Assembly: GCF_000764305.2 (NCBI RefSeq)
Contig: NW_025946018.1
Span: forward strand, 186,001-250,000
Direction of reading: 5' to 3'
Length of the DNA: 64,000 bases
DNA from: Hyalella azteca
Lineage: Eukaryota > Arthropoda > Malacostraca > Amphipoda > Hyalellidae
Of the stretch, positions 45,186-57,222 are shown piece by piece. The notes beneath the pieces were generated by a model, which did no database searches, was not told where the DNA came from, and saw nothing but the letters and a program-made list of their open reading frames with translations. The translations under genes were made by a program, and so were the position numbers. Positions within the stretch are counted from its first letter, which is position 1. Each line of letters opens with the position of its first letter.

Positions 45186-46593
45186 TCTGTTTCTATAAAG
45201 TAATCAATAGCACAAATAATTTGTGCTAGAAGTTTTATTTGAAATCCAGGACTTGCAACACCGAAACAGCATCAGCTGCTGTTGGCAGCCGGAGACTCGG
45301 AGTAGGTCACGTCATAATGAACGATGTATGAAAATGAATTTAGCCTACCGCTATAAACGAAAAAGTTTTTCGCTTCGCTGCGTTGAGGTAAAGGTAATAC
45401 ACCAAAAAATGAATTCCATTTAAATCGTAATAGGAGGTCCCATTTCGAATGGGTTTAAGAGATTTATATTTTCAATTTCGAGGACGTTTTCGAAACAGTG
45501 GTGATATGTGTCGTATACGGCCAACAATGAAAAAATCAATTCAATTTTTCACGCCAATCAATGATTTCAAATAAATTGAAGATAAAGTAATCATTAAAAT
45601 GCTCATAGCAAAGTTAAGCAAACTTCATAACAATTAGGCCCTTAATCGTCCAAGAACATCAAATATTACATTTTTTTTTAAACCTCAATTAAAATATGAA
45701 TTTAGAAAACTCAGTCCTTCAAATTTAATTCAACTTGGTGTTTCAAACACCAGCAATATACCTAGCCATTTTACCTAGAGTTAAAAGATGCAAGTTCTCA
45801 TCAAATTATTAAGGCGGAAATCTGTGGAATACTATCATACTAATAAGAAATGAATCCACAAAAATTGTCTTTAAATTGGGTTCGTCATCCAAAATTCAAA
45901 TTAATAACTCTTAATTCAATAATTTGAAAAGCGGCAGATCTAGAGAAGGATATTGAAACAGTGGCTCAAAACTTCCAAAATATGAAATATAGTCTTTGCG
46001 CAACAACATAGTCAACAAAAGGCTAAAGATATATATAGGTATGTAGGTACATAAACAAAAAAGATACCAAAAAAGAATTTTGGGCATCACTGTTCTGTTT
46101 CCAGTCTAAAAATATATTAAATCTGCTAAATTGATTAAGTAGATTTAAATAATTTGGCAATATTAACAATTATTCGACGACAGATAATGCACAACACTAA
46201 TTGAGGTCATATAGTACAAAGTTTTCAACACAAATGCGACACATTAAGCACAGGCAAAAATTCATTTTATATCATAACGGCAAGTCTTCCGTAACGTAAA
46301 AAAATCTACCAGAATAGCATGAAAATTTACCTTTTTGCCATTACCGTTTTTAAATGCCATTTTTTTTTTAAATTCAAGATTTAGCACTAAAAATATACTA
46401 ATAGGGGCCAAATCATTGAAACTTTCAGTGAAGATATATCGAAAGTAATAATAATATATCATTTTTGCAATTAAAAGTCAGCGTTAATGGTACAGATGAA
46501 GAAATTTCAATACTAGAAACAAACAGAGCTTTGAAGACTTTTACTAGAGCTAGGATAAGCCTGAAAATATCGGAACCCAGAAGCAGAGATGAC
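45186..46593. other. Spacer between NDUFV1 and LACTB2
   Basis: This AT-rich sequence lies between the NDUFV1 start codon and the LACTB2 stop codon, both on the minus strand. It must contain the LACTB2 3' untranslated region and the NDUFV1 promoter. I see no TATA box or CpG cluster and no further exon. Confidence 0.5.
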
Positions 46594-49500
46594 TTAAAGC
46601 TTGTTAGACGCCACGACAGAAAATGTGTCGTCTATACATCTGACTCTTCCATCCTTTACAAGCTTCCCAAGATGTAGCCTCAAGTTGCACTCTGCAGCCA
46701 TGTGCAACCGAGACGGTGTATCCTGCAAAATGTTTTATAAGTTTTACTAATCCGGGCTATCTACGAGCAAATGATTATCCGTAAGCTGGACTATTTCACT
46801 TTACTGTGATTTTATCTAGTATTCAAATTGCCTGGAATTCTGGTAAACTTCTTGCTTTTTCAAGAGATTCTGGCAGAAAAAGAAACTTGCAATATAAGCA
46901 GACTGATAATATAAGTATAATTAGAGACATCCTACAGCAAGGGTGATTAGTTGTCCCAAAATGAAGACCACATTCATCACTGACAAGAAGTAATTCTTGT
47001 TGTCATTTGATATGATGATTATATATATACCACCATAGATGATTTTACGTGGTATGAAATTCAGAACAAATTATCATTTTGTAGATGATCATAATTATGC
47101 CAGAAATTCTGCTAAAATTATGTAATGCTTGCATAAAAATAAGAGTAAAATTTTTCCTCAAAAAACTGAAGCGATGTGACTTGCCGCAAATATAAACTAC
47201 CAATACGTACTAATAAAGAATAAGTGTAAAACAGTGACTGTTTGCACAACATCGAAGGTGTCATTTTTCACCTTGTAGACTATTTTAACGAGCTCCGATG
47301 CTGTGCTCGTGCTGTTCGGCATCGCAAGAAGAGTCTCAAAGATCTGCTGCTCCCTGGCATTTCTGTGGTCTATGTATTGCTGGACTCTCTCAGCGCCGTT
47401 AGTGATAACTTCACCGTGTCCAGGGTACAGAGTTCCTTTAGACACGCTCAGCAGAATCTGAAATTAAATTAGGAACCTCTAGTAAGGAAAGCAAACAAGA
47501 AACGTATCAAATGTATGTAGTACACGGCTGAATATCAAATTTTCAAGAATTAACCTTTGAATTCAGTTTAGTTTCATCCTTTGTTACAGTGGCTGAAAAA
47601 TTACTATTAGGGTAATGAAATACAGTACAATAACACAATGGGACTAATATACAGAACATTTTTTAAATTCTTGATAAAAGAGAGTAGTTAACACTTATAT
47701 TTGATATAATATATCTTGATCTAAGGGAGTCCATTAAGTTGTATCTAATAATGCTAACCTTCAGAGAGTTCATGTAGTCGTAAAGGTCTTCAAAGACTGC
47801 AGTGCTCTCACCCAGTACACAGTCGCCAGTAAACAAGGCTCCATCATCTTCTCCACCCACCACCTCCAGGCATACGTGGTCTGGGGTGTGTCCTGGAGTA
47901 TAGTGAACTCTGCACAACACCAACCGTATGCAGCAACACACACTAGTTAACAACTCTATAAATGTACAGTGAAGAATAAAGTATATGAAATTCAGTCAAA
48001 TGAACACAATAATGAAAATTATTTTGATGAGAAGAAACCTTGATACTCAATACTATTATACATATAAAAAATTATTTCTTGCAATTGTGAAATTCACAGG
48101 AAGTTGTGTTTCAACATACAACTGGAATGTAATTATTATGTACCGTTATTTTACATAAGTAAAAACATTAAATAAAAATCGGCATCAGTACCAGCATGAC
48201 AAAATTTAGCACTAAGACTTGTTGAAATTTTTAATTCTGCACTATGAAGACAGGCTTACCTTAGAGTAGCCCCAGGTACTGATACTTGATCAAGGTGATT
48301 TAAGGCCTTCAAATTAACCCAGTCAGGAAGAGGGTCATAGGGAGCTGTATCAGGATATGGGAATTGATGAACCAAAGCAGACTCTAAAAGAAAAGATAAG
48401 AAAAGTATTAGAATTTACATTTTGCATATTAGCTATTTTTAACCATAAAGTAAATCAATATCACACAAATTCTATCTAAGAGACTTGCTTCCTTAAATAT
48501 TAGGTTACCACATGTAATTTACACTGCAAATATCCAACAAAGAATAAATTCTGGCAATGGAAAGAGGATAAGAGATGTCCACACAATGTGATAAAAAAAT
48601 TACTAATCAAGTGGTATTCTTTTTGGAACTAAAACTCACTGTTTGTAGCATTAAGAACATCACACAAGCCTCCTAGATGATCCTGATGCCAGTGAGTGAT
48701 GATGACATCACTGATTTCCGCCTCCTGTTCCTTCAGTACATTGATTAGTGATGAGATGTAGGCCTTGTTGTCTTGTTCTCCAGCATCAACAAGGAGTCTC
48801 CTGAGCAAATGATAAAAATTATATGTTGTTGAAGTAGGTAACACTCATACATGTAATTACAAATCCTTTGAAGATTAGGCTTGTTAAAATAACCTATTTT
48901 AAAAGTTTGGAAAAATGAGAAATTAGTGTTGATTTTGCAATACAGTGAATTGTTTTAACAGTGTGCTGTACAATACAAATTTTAGAATATTTTTGTTGGG
49001 TTAATACATTCCATGCTGAATTCTTCTTCAAATTTCATAAATGCATGAAATTAATTTGCAATTGAAACTTTACAAAAATATGATAAAAATCACATGAAAT
49101 TCTGTAATAAAATTGAATATTAGTATTATGAAGCAAAATTTCAATTATTTTGCAATTATAAAACAAACTTTTTTAAACTTTCTTTTTAACTTTAAATAAA
49201 AGATAGTATGATAATTACTTTTCAATATTAATGAATAAAACTAAACAAATTTAGTAAAGCTAATATTAAATTTGCCTAGTAGTTCAGCTTGGGTGCATGG
49301 TTCATACTCTTTCGGTAGATACCAGTAATGGAAAGCTTTACTACATGCTTTTTCAATGACTTGATATCAGGTTTTTGAATAGAAATGGTTTGCATCTATA
49401 ACAAAGTTAACTCAGAGCACTATTTTTCAGGTAACTTTGCTCAAGGCACATTTAAAAATTAAAAAAAGTCATCACAAACCAAAATCAAATTCACATTTTT

Positions 49501-50328
49501 AATAAGATTTGTTAATAGATCCAGTAGATGATGAGCTGCCAAAGCACAAATTTTTTGCTAATCTAAAATCTCCTAGTCAGTAATATTAGCTAACATAAAT
49601 TTGCTTCAGCTGGGAAAAGGTACATTAACAGTTTATCAATAGCAGGTACATAAATAAACTACTGAAATAAATTCAATTGATACTTTGACTTGAAGCACAT
49701 GTGTTCAGATGATTTGTTGACTTGTTTCAATGCTATTTATAGATGGGAAATTAGGGGCGAAAACAGTCAGTGTTGAGAAAGTTGGAAGATTTTGGATGCA
49801 AACAAGGTTACTATGAACAAATAATTTGCATGCTAAGAAAAGGACTAGCAAATTCACCATATTTTTGTTAAAAGCCTTTCAGAGATTGTTCTAACATGGT
49901 TCAAAATTCTAGTTTACAAATATAATAAACAGATTAACCTAATTTCAATTGATGAAATTTGAACTTGAATGCCATCAGACCAAAATAAATGCTGAATATA
50001 GTGGTAAGAATTTCGTCCATGTAAATTCGGTCATCATATTGAATATGTTCTTTTGAAGTTTTTGAACTGGTGAAGAGCCAGTCTACAAAAACATTAATAT
50101 TAAAGTTATCATCGCCATTATATTTGCTTTATGTCTACAACCTCAATGAAGAGAAAGCACAATAATTAGCAACATAAACAAATTTGTCACAGTGGAATAG
50201 TTGTACCTCTTGCCTGTTCCAACTAAATATGTGTTGGTTCCTTGCAAGGTCATAGGCCCGGGGTTGCATCCTAGGATGCGAATTATTCTTGCACTTAGAC
50301 GTTCAACAGCAGGAATCTTGGAGAGCAT
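46594..50328 (-). CDS. LACTB2: Beta-lactamase-like protein 2 (mitochondrial endoribonuclease), complete, 6 exons
   Basis: LACTB2 is a metallo-beta-lactamase-fold single-strand endoribonuclease of the mitochondrial matrix in animals, involved in mitochondrial mRNA turnover. Exons on the minus strand: 50328-50207, 48800-48640, 48383-48260, 47909-47759, 47457-47272 and 46722-46594. All are GT-AG and in phase, giving 290 residues (human 288). Signatures: [20 protein letters not shown] near the N terminus; the zinc motif HWHQDH (His77, His79, Asp81, His82); YTPGHTPDH with His143; FTGDC with Asp165; and YPGHGEVI with His200. These are all the metal ligands expected for an active enzyme. The [12 protein letters not shown] and [12 protein letters not shown] segments are family-specific. 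The C-terminal helical part (about 210-285) is intact. The ATG is the first in frame, just before [11 protein letters not shown]. Confidence 0.97.
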
Positions 50329-51959
50329 AGCTAATTTTTATCAACTGCAGGAGCAGAGAAAAATTATTAGTAGAACACTCACTCAAGAGTTATCTTTTGT
50401 AGTAAGAAAACAATTATTAATTTGCTGTCAACAGCTTTAAGGTGTGAAAACAATTTTTGGGGACATAACCACCTCCAAGTCCAAGCTAATTGAAGTAATC
50501 TGATGCTTGACTTCTTGATGAGGTAATGGAGTGCTGCTGATTGATGAAGATAGAACCAATTAGGCTCTTTTGAATGTGTCTATCTAAGGACCACTTGGGC
50601 ATGCTTCCCAGATTTAGTAGTTTCAACAATAATTTGGCAACCCTCATCCAATTGCATAGTAGCTAAATGATGGTTATCAAATAAGGGAGTGTGATGCTTA
50701 TTTATAAGTATGGGATTTAAGGATGAAGAAATGATGTCTTTTTAAGGGTGCTGTAAATGATCTCTTGCAGGTCACTTGTAGCACCTTGATATGAAAATTG
50801 TTGTGAAAATTCAGTGCAAAGTTGTTCTAGTATTGTCTATTGCTCAGTTATATGAGCATAGCTGGATAGTTTTTGTTGTTTTACTAATCTCGCCAGTTTG
50901 CAGTGCAGTAAGTTCTGGGCAAGTTTGAGGTGGATTTTAATGATACACATCCAGAATGGTGTCATTTTCAATGAATTGTTCTGGCATGCTTAAGGATACA
51001 ATTACTAGCACTTGTATTGGAAGATACCTAACACACATCAAGGCTAAATTGTGTCTTTATCACTTTTATTCTTCTTCCTGCTGCCATGCAGAGTTACCCT
51101 TGTAATGTTACCAGCATTTTTTGAGGATTTGTTATCATACCTAACTAAACTTTGAAGGTTTCTTGCAAAAATACATGTAAATATGCATTTAAAGAGAAAT
51201 ATGTTGACAAGACCTACTTGAGAAATCAATATATTGATGCTGCTAAGTCACAAAAGATATTTAGACATTTTTCACTTTATATTGACTAAACTGACTCAGC
51301 ACCCTGGTAATCCTTTTGGTAGCTATTACAGATTAAAGATGCATCCTTGTAGCTCCACAACTGTAGGAGCATTTAGTTGAGCAGTTATCCCAATGGCAGT
51401 GGGCATTTTCGTACATCCAAATTGTCTACCAGAACACTTTCTCTACTCTGGAGTCCAGAGTGGAAATGAGAGAGAGATCCATTACCAGAAGTTCAGAATC
51501 TGGACCACACTCTCATTACCACTGACCTGCAGCCAATATGAACAGCCTTAACCTAGGCAGATATTGGGACTGATCACTACCTGGAGGCTGGTATTAATTC
51601 ACCACCCAGGAGAGGCATAGCCTACACTCATTCAGTATAGGTCACTAGTGACCAATGAGAAGAGAAAGGCTCCTGGCCTCAGCAGCAGACAGCCATCAGT
51701 CAAATTGGTACCAACCACTCTCCAAACCTTGAGGAAAGTGTTAATAACTGCAATCATGAATTCCAATCAACCAGCTCTAAGATCTTTCCATAAACCAAAT
51801 CATAAATCACCCCTAAATATAACAAATTCTTGAGGACCTCAGCATGCTCTTCCTACTTGTTATTACAATCTCATAGCTTCAAAGGGACAAATTTTTAATA
51901 TCTAAATTTGGAATCTTATAGCCCAATCATGCATTTTTGCTTACAATTACATAGATATT

Positions 51960-52009
51960 GGCATTGGTGGTAGATAAATTACATTATAAATTTATCTACC
52001 ACCAATGCC
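51960..52009. repeat. Perfect inverted repeat, 21-bp arms
   Basis: Two perfectly complementary 21-base arms (51960-51980 and 51989-52009) containing GGTGGTAGATAAATT are separated by an 8-base loop. It could form a stable stem as DNA or RNA. It may be a minimal transposon-derived element, but no clear target duplication borders it. Confidence 0.9.
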
Positions 52010-52557
52010 ACATGTCATCAATCCAGTAAGCAGAAACTGCACATACCTGGCTGCCATTGCACATCACTAAAAACTGTATAATACTAGTCAAAAATTCAAT
52101 TTGTAGGGTTAAATTGCCACATATTAACTAAATAACTGTTTTGATTGTGCTATAATGATTTGGTTTTGTTTATAAAATAGATCATTACTATTGAAGACTG
52201 GCATGCCTGGCGACATAGAGTCAAGTACTGCTAGCAAGATTATTGGCATTGACCATAGCAGGAATCTTGCAGTTGGGGAACTGCCGGGGTTAAGCCGGAT
52301 GGGGAACTGCCTATGAGCGAGCATGCTTAAGCAGTGGCTGAAGACCTATGGTGCTATTATCTTTCGACAGTATGTCGCTTGTGAGTGCCAGTACTGCCTG
52401 GCACCTGCTGATGTCACTGATCTACCCCACAAGTATCACCGGCTGAGAGGATGATATCATGATCCTATCAACCAATCACAGTGTAGAAAGAATGACATCT
52501 TAACCAATCAGGAAATCACAGATGGGAGATGACATGACTCCACCCACAAGTACCTTT

Positions 52558-52625
52558 GAGCACTATATGTTAGAATTCCACCATGTATAAATGAGCACTA
52601 CATGTTAGAATTCCACCATGAATTC
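52558..52625. repeat. 35-bp tandem duplication
   Basis: GAGCACTA followed by ATGTTAGAATTCCACCATG occurs at 52558 and 52593, with a period of 35 bp. It is non-coding. Confidence 0.85.
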
Positions 52626-53035
52626 ACCACTCTACAATTTATAGACAAGACCAAGAGAACACTCTTGCCAAGCATCTCAGTCCTAAATTTTAATTATCAA
52701 ATGTTTGTGTAAATCAAGTCTTCAAATTGTGTTACAGTTTGGCATAAGGAAGATCATTGTGTATTCATATTTTTCACAGGTTTATTTTGGGATAGATTTA
52801 AGCTTTCCCTGTCTCTGCATCTTTGTAGAGCAGCCAATGTGGAGCACATTCTGGGCGTTTGGAACCATTGTATATTGCCTGTTCAGCCCCCTCCACTTCT
52901 GGGCCCTGGAAAGATCACCCAATGCTTGTTTAATCAATGACCCGGTCCCGGTTCACGGACATTTTCAGACCCTGGCAGGCTGGCCTGAAGACTGCCACAA
53001 CAGCAAAGACCTGACTTTCATGACCTTTGTTATTC

Positions 53036-53368
53036 AGAGAGTTCAAAAAAATTAATAGAGAGTGTTCAAAGACGCGCAAGAAGGATAATTCCGGACTTAA
53101 ACGGCAACTCCTATGAGGAAAGATTAAAAATTATGAAGCTTCCAACTCAAGCCTCAGCCGCCCTCAGTTATCGACGTCCACGTGGGGACCTCACTGAAGC
53201 ACACATGACAAGTATACCTACTCATGGCTAATGATGGCTTTGGCTTATAATACAACTTAATATAATACAAGGTCCCAGAGCCAGAAGGTTTACCAGAATT
53301 TGAAACAAAAACCAACACCAGGAGGCCACGGCTATAAAGTAAAAAAAACTGCGTTGTAACACATCCAT
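53036..53368 (+). mobile_element. CR1-like retrotransposon, 5' side of an interrupted copy
   Basis: In one frame the sequence reads LIESVQRRARRIIPDLNGN then SYEERLKIMKLPTQ, the C-terminal region of CR1-type reverse transcriptases. It continues in a shifted frame as YRRPRGDLTEAHM, YKVPEPEGLPEFETKTNT and KKNCVVTHP. These pieces match the remnant at 23955-25110. The similarity stops at ACACATCCAT (53368), exactly where a T-run begins, and resumes at 59161. The element was therefore interrupted by a later insertion. Confidence 0.85.
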
Positions 53369-53391
53369 TTTTTTTTTTTTTAAATTGATTT

Positions 53392-53785
53392 TTAGGCTTC
53401 GGGTATGCCAGTAGCATACCTCCCAGCCTGAACACAAATGCCCACATTGCATACTGTGCAGTTACTTGAGTCAGCTAAATTGAATCTGGCCAGATGAGCA
53501 TTGACACCAGCATGCCCAAGGCGTAGACGTGACACAGCGCATTCAACTGAGCGTGGCAGCGATCCATAGTCCACATAAGATATCTCAGGTCCCAAACTTC
53601 TTCGGAAGGTCCCTTTTCCTGTTTCTTGTACGTCATCTGACCATTTGCAAGCCCATTCTTGATTGGTGAGTGACTTCACAGTGAAGATCCATTTCTCAAA
53701 GCACAGTTGAGATCTTGCTGTGCAGTCATTAGAGTGCGCAAGGTTTGCTGCCCTGTCTGCCACTTCATTTCCCCCGATCTCTGCC
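53392..53785 (-). pseudogene. RNase H-like C-terminal fragment of retrotransposon ORF2
   Basis: The frame begins with EIGGNEVADRAANLAHSND, which matches the last catalytic segment of RNase H in I-like elements. It continues to VSRLRLGHAGVNAHLARFN and DSSNCTVCNVG, the zinc-binding-like C terminus common in this group, then stops before the poly(A) tail. The N-terminal part of RNase H is missing because the sequence breaks at about 53785 into an unrelated opposite-strand fragment. Confidence 0.8.
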
Positions 53786-54140
53786 GCGTCTTCGTCGTGG
53801 GGGTACCCTGGCCTGCGCGTCAGCCGGATGCCCGACTTACTCGCGGGCCGGGCCAAACGGCAGAGGCCCCCCCGCCCGGATCGCTACCGGACGGAGGCTC
53901 CACCATCTTTTCCTCTAAGGGCAGGGGAACCTCGGCCTCCCCTTCCCCCTACCCACACCTTTGGCCGCCTATCTCTCCGGGGACGCCCTATGCCCTTCTC
54001 TCCTCTCACCTTTTCTTCCTATTCGTCCTTCTTCTCCTGACCCAGGGTATCCATCCCAACCCTGGACCGGACCCCTGCTCAGTCTGCTCCCTCCCGGTTA
54101 CATGGCAGCACTACTCGTTTCGGTGCTCCATGTGCATCGA
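53785..54140 (+). mobile_element. GC-rich fragment of a second retrotransposon, with 2A-like NPGP motif
   Basis: In one plus-strand frame the end of this block reads FFLFVLLLLTQGIHPNPGP and then DPCSVCSLPVTWQ and FRCSMC. A hydrophobic stretch, NPGP and paired CxxC motifs are typical of the N-terminal region of some non-LTR retrotransposon ORFs, where the NPGP is part of a 2A-like ribosome-skipping signal. Here the usual D-V/I-E-x-NPGP is G-I-H-P-NPGP, so activity is doubtful. The block is much richer in GC than its neighbours. It is cut at 54140, where the minus-strand copy begins. Confidence 0.65.
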
Positions 54141-54942
54141 CAGATTGGAAAATGGTCACTCCCCAAATCAGGCCCCTGGGTCAAGGTGGCTCTGGTGGAC
54201 AGATGTGAGCTGAGCATGACCAAGTCCTGAAGTCCAGACAGGAGGTGGTACCACAGCGATTATCTATCATCTATGTATGTGGGGAAGCTGCCATCATTCC
54301 GGAGGCATACAGGAAGAGCTTCAATGGCCGCCTCAATGGATTTTCCAGTACAATTTGACCTTCCCTGAGCATCCCATAATGGGGAATGTGCATTGAAATG
54401 AAATCGCCCACTCACATTCCTGCCAGGATTGTAAAAGTTGCCAACCGCAATCCAGCCAAGAGCAGTACAAATTTTTACAGACTGGATCTCAAGATTTGCA
54501 CCCCTAGGAAACAGAGGAAGATCAAACTTCTTCATTTCAATGTCTCTGCAAATAAGGATTGCCATACCACCTCTCAATGCATTTTCCCTGTGAGACCACA
54601 AAGCAGAATAACCTACAAAAGAAGGCTCATGCACTCTCAACCAAGTCTCGCAGAGACAGACAACATCTGGCTTTTCTTTGTACAGAAAGAGCTTGATTTC
54701 CGTAAGTTTCCCACGTAGGCCATTACAGTTAAGCTGCACTATTTCTAACCCTAGTTCCCTCCTATGCTGTCGTGTCAATTGCTGGGATTTTAGGGAGTAA
54801 CTCATTGAGATTGAGCTGAACTGGTTGCACTCTTACTTTTGCCACGCCCCTTAGCTCGTCCACCTTGCTTGGAGACCACACGAGTCAGCTGAGAAGGTGA
54901 TGGACCAACAGGAGAAATCAACCTTCCAACTGACACTCGATC
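54141..54942 (-). pseudogene. Second partial copy of ORF1 end and endonuclease start
   Basis: This block corresponds to 56200-57034 with only scattered differences, a deletion of about 60 bases in the endonuclease (near 54415) and two small insertions (near 54229 and 54261). The frame 54805-54260 carries VQLNCNGLRGKLTEIKLFL and CLCETWLRVHEPSF but loses the middle of the domain. It ends at the undetermined base 54943. It is a diverged copy, not an exact assembly duplicate. Confidence 0.85.
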
Positions 54943-54943
54943 N
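54943..54943. other. Single undetermined base (N) at a junction
   Basis: The only N in the window lies exactly between the ORF1 end of the second copy and the reverse transcriptase frame of the first copy. It most likely marks an assembly join or collapsed repeat rather than a sequencing ambiguity. Confidence 0.8.
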
Positions 54944-55850
54944 CTCATGGGTTGAGACGAGGATTTAGTAACACCAACCCGAACACAAACAGTCCTATTC
55001 TGAAGATAATTGTACAACCAGGCCAGCATCTGGTTGTCCACTCCAATGCGGTGCAATTTATACAGCAGTCCATCATGCCAGACGCTGTCAAAAGCTCCCT
55101 CAATGTCCAAGTATACCACTAAGCATATTCACGACCAGTTCGAGCAGAGGTTATGGCATTCTTTAGCAAGTGCAAAACATCAATTGTACTTTTGCCCTTA
55201 CGGAAACCAAAGTGCAGAGATGGAATAACCTTTTTACTCTCTAGAGTATATTCCAGCTGGCGTAAAACCATGCGTTCCAGGAGTTTGCCCATGCAGGGTA
55301 GGAGTGTGATAGGGCGGTATCCTGCCAACTGTTCTGGAGGCTTCCCTGGTTTTGGTATAGGGATAATAATTCCTTGCTTCCATGCATCCGGAACAAGCCC
55401 AGAAATCCAGCTGGTGTTTAGAAGTGCAAATAGCTCTTGCTTGCACCGCAATGGAGCCTTTGAGAGGAAAACATTCATAATTGAGTCATGACCAGGAGCT
55501 GTATTTTTGAGAGCTCTGAGTGCCTGAGAAAACTCCCCTATCGTAAATGGAACACAGCTGTACTGTTCGAGGTTGGCTATGGCTTTCACGACTTCTGAAA
55601 CAGCATCCACACTTGCTTGATGACCTGTCATAGGAGCAACTGGAGCAAAATGGCCAGCAAAAGGACTAGCTTTGGTGTAGTCGTCATCATGGGCAGCACC
55701 TTGCAATGGATAAGAGAAACTGCTTATAGGCCTACCCTGAATGCTGTGTATTTTCCTCCAGACTTCTCGAGTGGTTGTTGATGAGGAGAGGGTGTTTATA
55801 TACTCTGTCCAGCTATTACGCTGCTTTTCAATTTTGAGGTTTCTAGCCAC
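54944..55850 (-). pseudogene. Reverse transcriptase part of retrotransposon ORF2 (partial)
   Basis: The frame includes LKNTAPGHDSIMNVFLSK, then GIIIPIPKPGKPPEQLAGYR with PITLLPCMGKLLERMVL, HFGFRKGKSTIDVLHLL, and after a break at 55119 MVYLDIEGAFDSVWHDGLLY. These are reverse transcriptase fingers and the first palm aspartate motif. The sequence ends at SSSQPM, before the conserved YxDD block, which is absent because of the junction at 54943. Confidence 0.88.
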
Positions 55851-55991
55851 AGCCTCACAGCGCTTGTATTCGATGAGATTTGCTGGAGTAGGGGAGTGCC
55901 ACAGTTTGCCTTTAGCTCTACCTCTAAGCGCAACAGCCTTGGAACACTCACCATCCCACCAAGGTGTGGAGAATTGACAGTATCTTTTTCC

Positions 55992-56897
55992 TCAGCTACG
56001 GGGCACTGCAAGAGAGGCAGCTTGCAAAATGGAATTTGACAGAGAAGCATAGGCACTGTCAGCATCTCTAGGTCCATACTCTGAGACAACCAGTGCCTTG
56101 TCAAGAAGTTGCTGATATTGTGACCAATTTGCTTGGTACAGTTTCCACCAAACTGGGGTCTCTTCCGAAGATTTGACCACCTTAATGCCAATTTTGCAGC
56201 AGATTGGAAAATGGTCACTCCCCAGATCAGGCCCCTGGGTCAAGGTGGCTCTGGTGGACAGATGTGAGCTGAGCATGACCAAGTCCAGACAAGAAGTGGT
56301 ACCACAGCGATTATCTATGTATGTGGGGAAGCTGCCATCATTCAGGAGGCATACAGGAAGAGCTTCAATGGCTGCCTCGATGGATTTTCCAGTACAATTT
56401 GACCTTCCCCGAGCATCCCATAATGGGGAATGTGTATTGAAATCGCCCACTGCCACAAAATTATCACCAAACTTGGATAAGTAATAGCTCACCTCTTCAC
56501 AGCTCACATTCCTGCCAGGATTGTAAAAGTTGCCAACTGCAATCCAGCCAAGAGCAGTACAGATTTTTACAGACTGGATCTCAAGATTTGCATCCCTAGG
56601 AAACAGAGGAAGATCAAACTTCTTCATTTCAATGTCTCTGTGAATAAGGATTGCCATACCACCTCTCAATGCATTTTCTCTGTGAGACCACAAAGCAGAA
56701 TAACCTACAAAAGAAGGCTCATGCACTCTCAACCATGTCTCACAGAGACAGACAGCATCTGGCTTTTCTTTGTACAGAAAGAGCTTGATTTCCGTAAGTT
56801 TCCCACGTAGGCCATTACAGTTAAGCTGCACTATTTCTAACCCTAGTTCCCTCCTATGCTGTTGTGTCAATTGCTGTGATTTTAGTGAGTAACTCAT
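55992..56897 (-). pseudogene. Endonuclease part of retrotransposon ORF2
   Basis: The frame of 301 residues starts at 56897. It contains the apurinic-type endonuclease blocks VQLNCNGLRGKL, CLCETWL, GNFYNPGRNV, FVAVGDFNTHSPLWD, CLDLVMLSS and DLGSDHFPICC, with the catalytic-type Asn, Glu, Asp-Asn and Ser-Asp-His positions kept. It then stops at PRS and would need a frameshift near 56000 to join the reverse transcriptase frame at 55850. Confidence 0.88.
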
Positions 56898-57222
56898 TGA
56901 GATTGAGCTGAACTGGTTGCACTCTTACTTTTGCCACGCCCCTTAGCTCGTCCACCTTGCCTTGAGACCACACGAGTCAGCTGAGAGGGTGATGGACCAA
57001 CAGGAGAAATCAACCTTCCAACTGACACTCGATCGACTACTTTTTTAGGCTGCACAAAATCTGAGGCACTACCTTCGGGAGATGCTTCCAGAACCCGATC
57101 ATGACCAGAAGTACCACAACTGGCAGAAACCCACTCCCTCTGCAGAGCCTCACCAACCTCCTGCCCAAAAGCATTTCTCAGAAGGCTAATTAGGAGCAGA
57201 GATCTCTCCTTAGAATCTTCAC

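Larger units (their letters stand above)
50329..53035. other. Gene-poor spacer
   Basis: No convincing exon is visible. The open frame at 52705-53055 (plus) has no recognisable domain. Within the spacer are a perfect short hairpin (51960-52009) and a 35-bp duplication (52558-52625). The region should include the LACTB2 promoter at its left end. Confidence 0.5.

Noticed and set aside
52705..53055. 116-residue open frame as a gene
   Set aside because: It contains no known motif and its end runs into the CR1-like fragment. Composition is that of the spacer.
53707..53784. Start of the plus-strand frame leading to the NPGP motif
   Set aside because: These bases are the antisense of the RNase H fragment, so the Met at 53707 is not part of the second element; only the part after about 53785 belongs to it.
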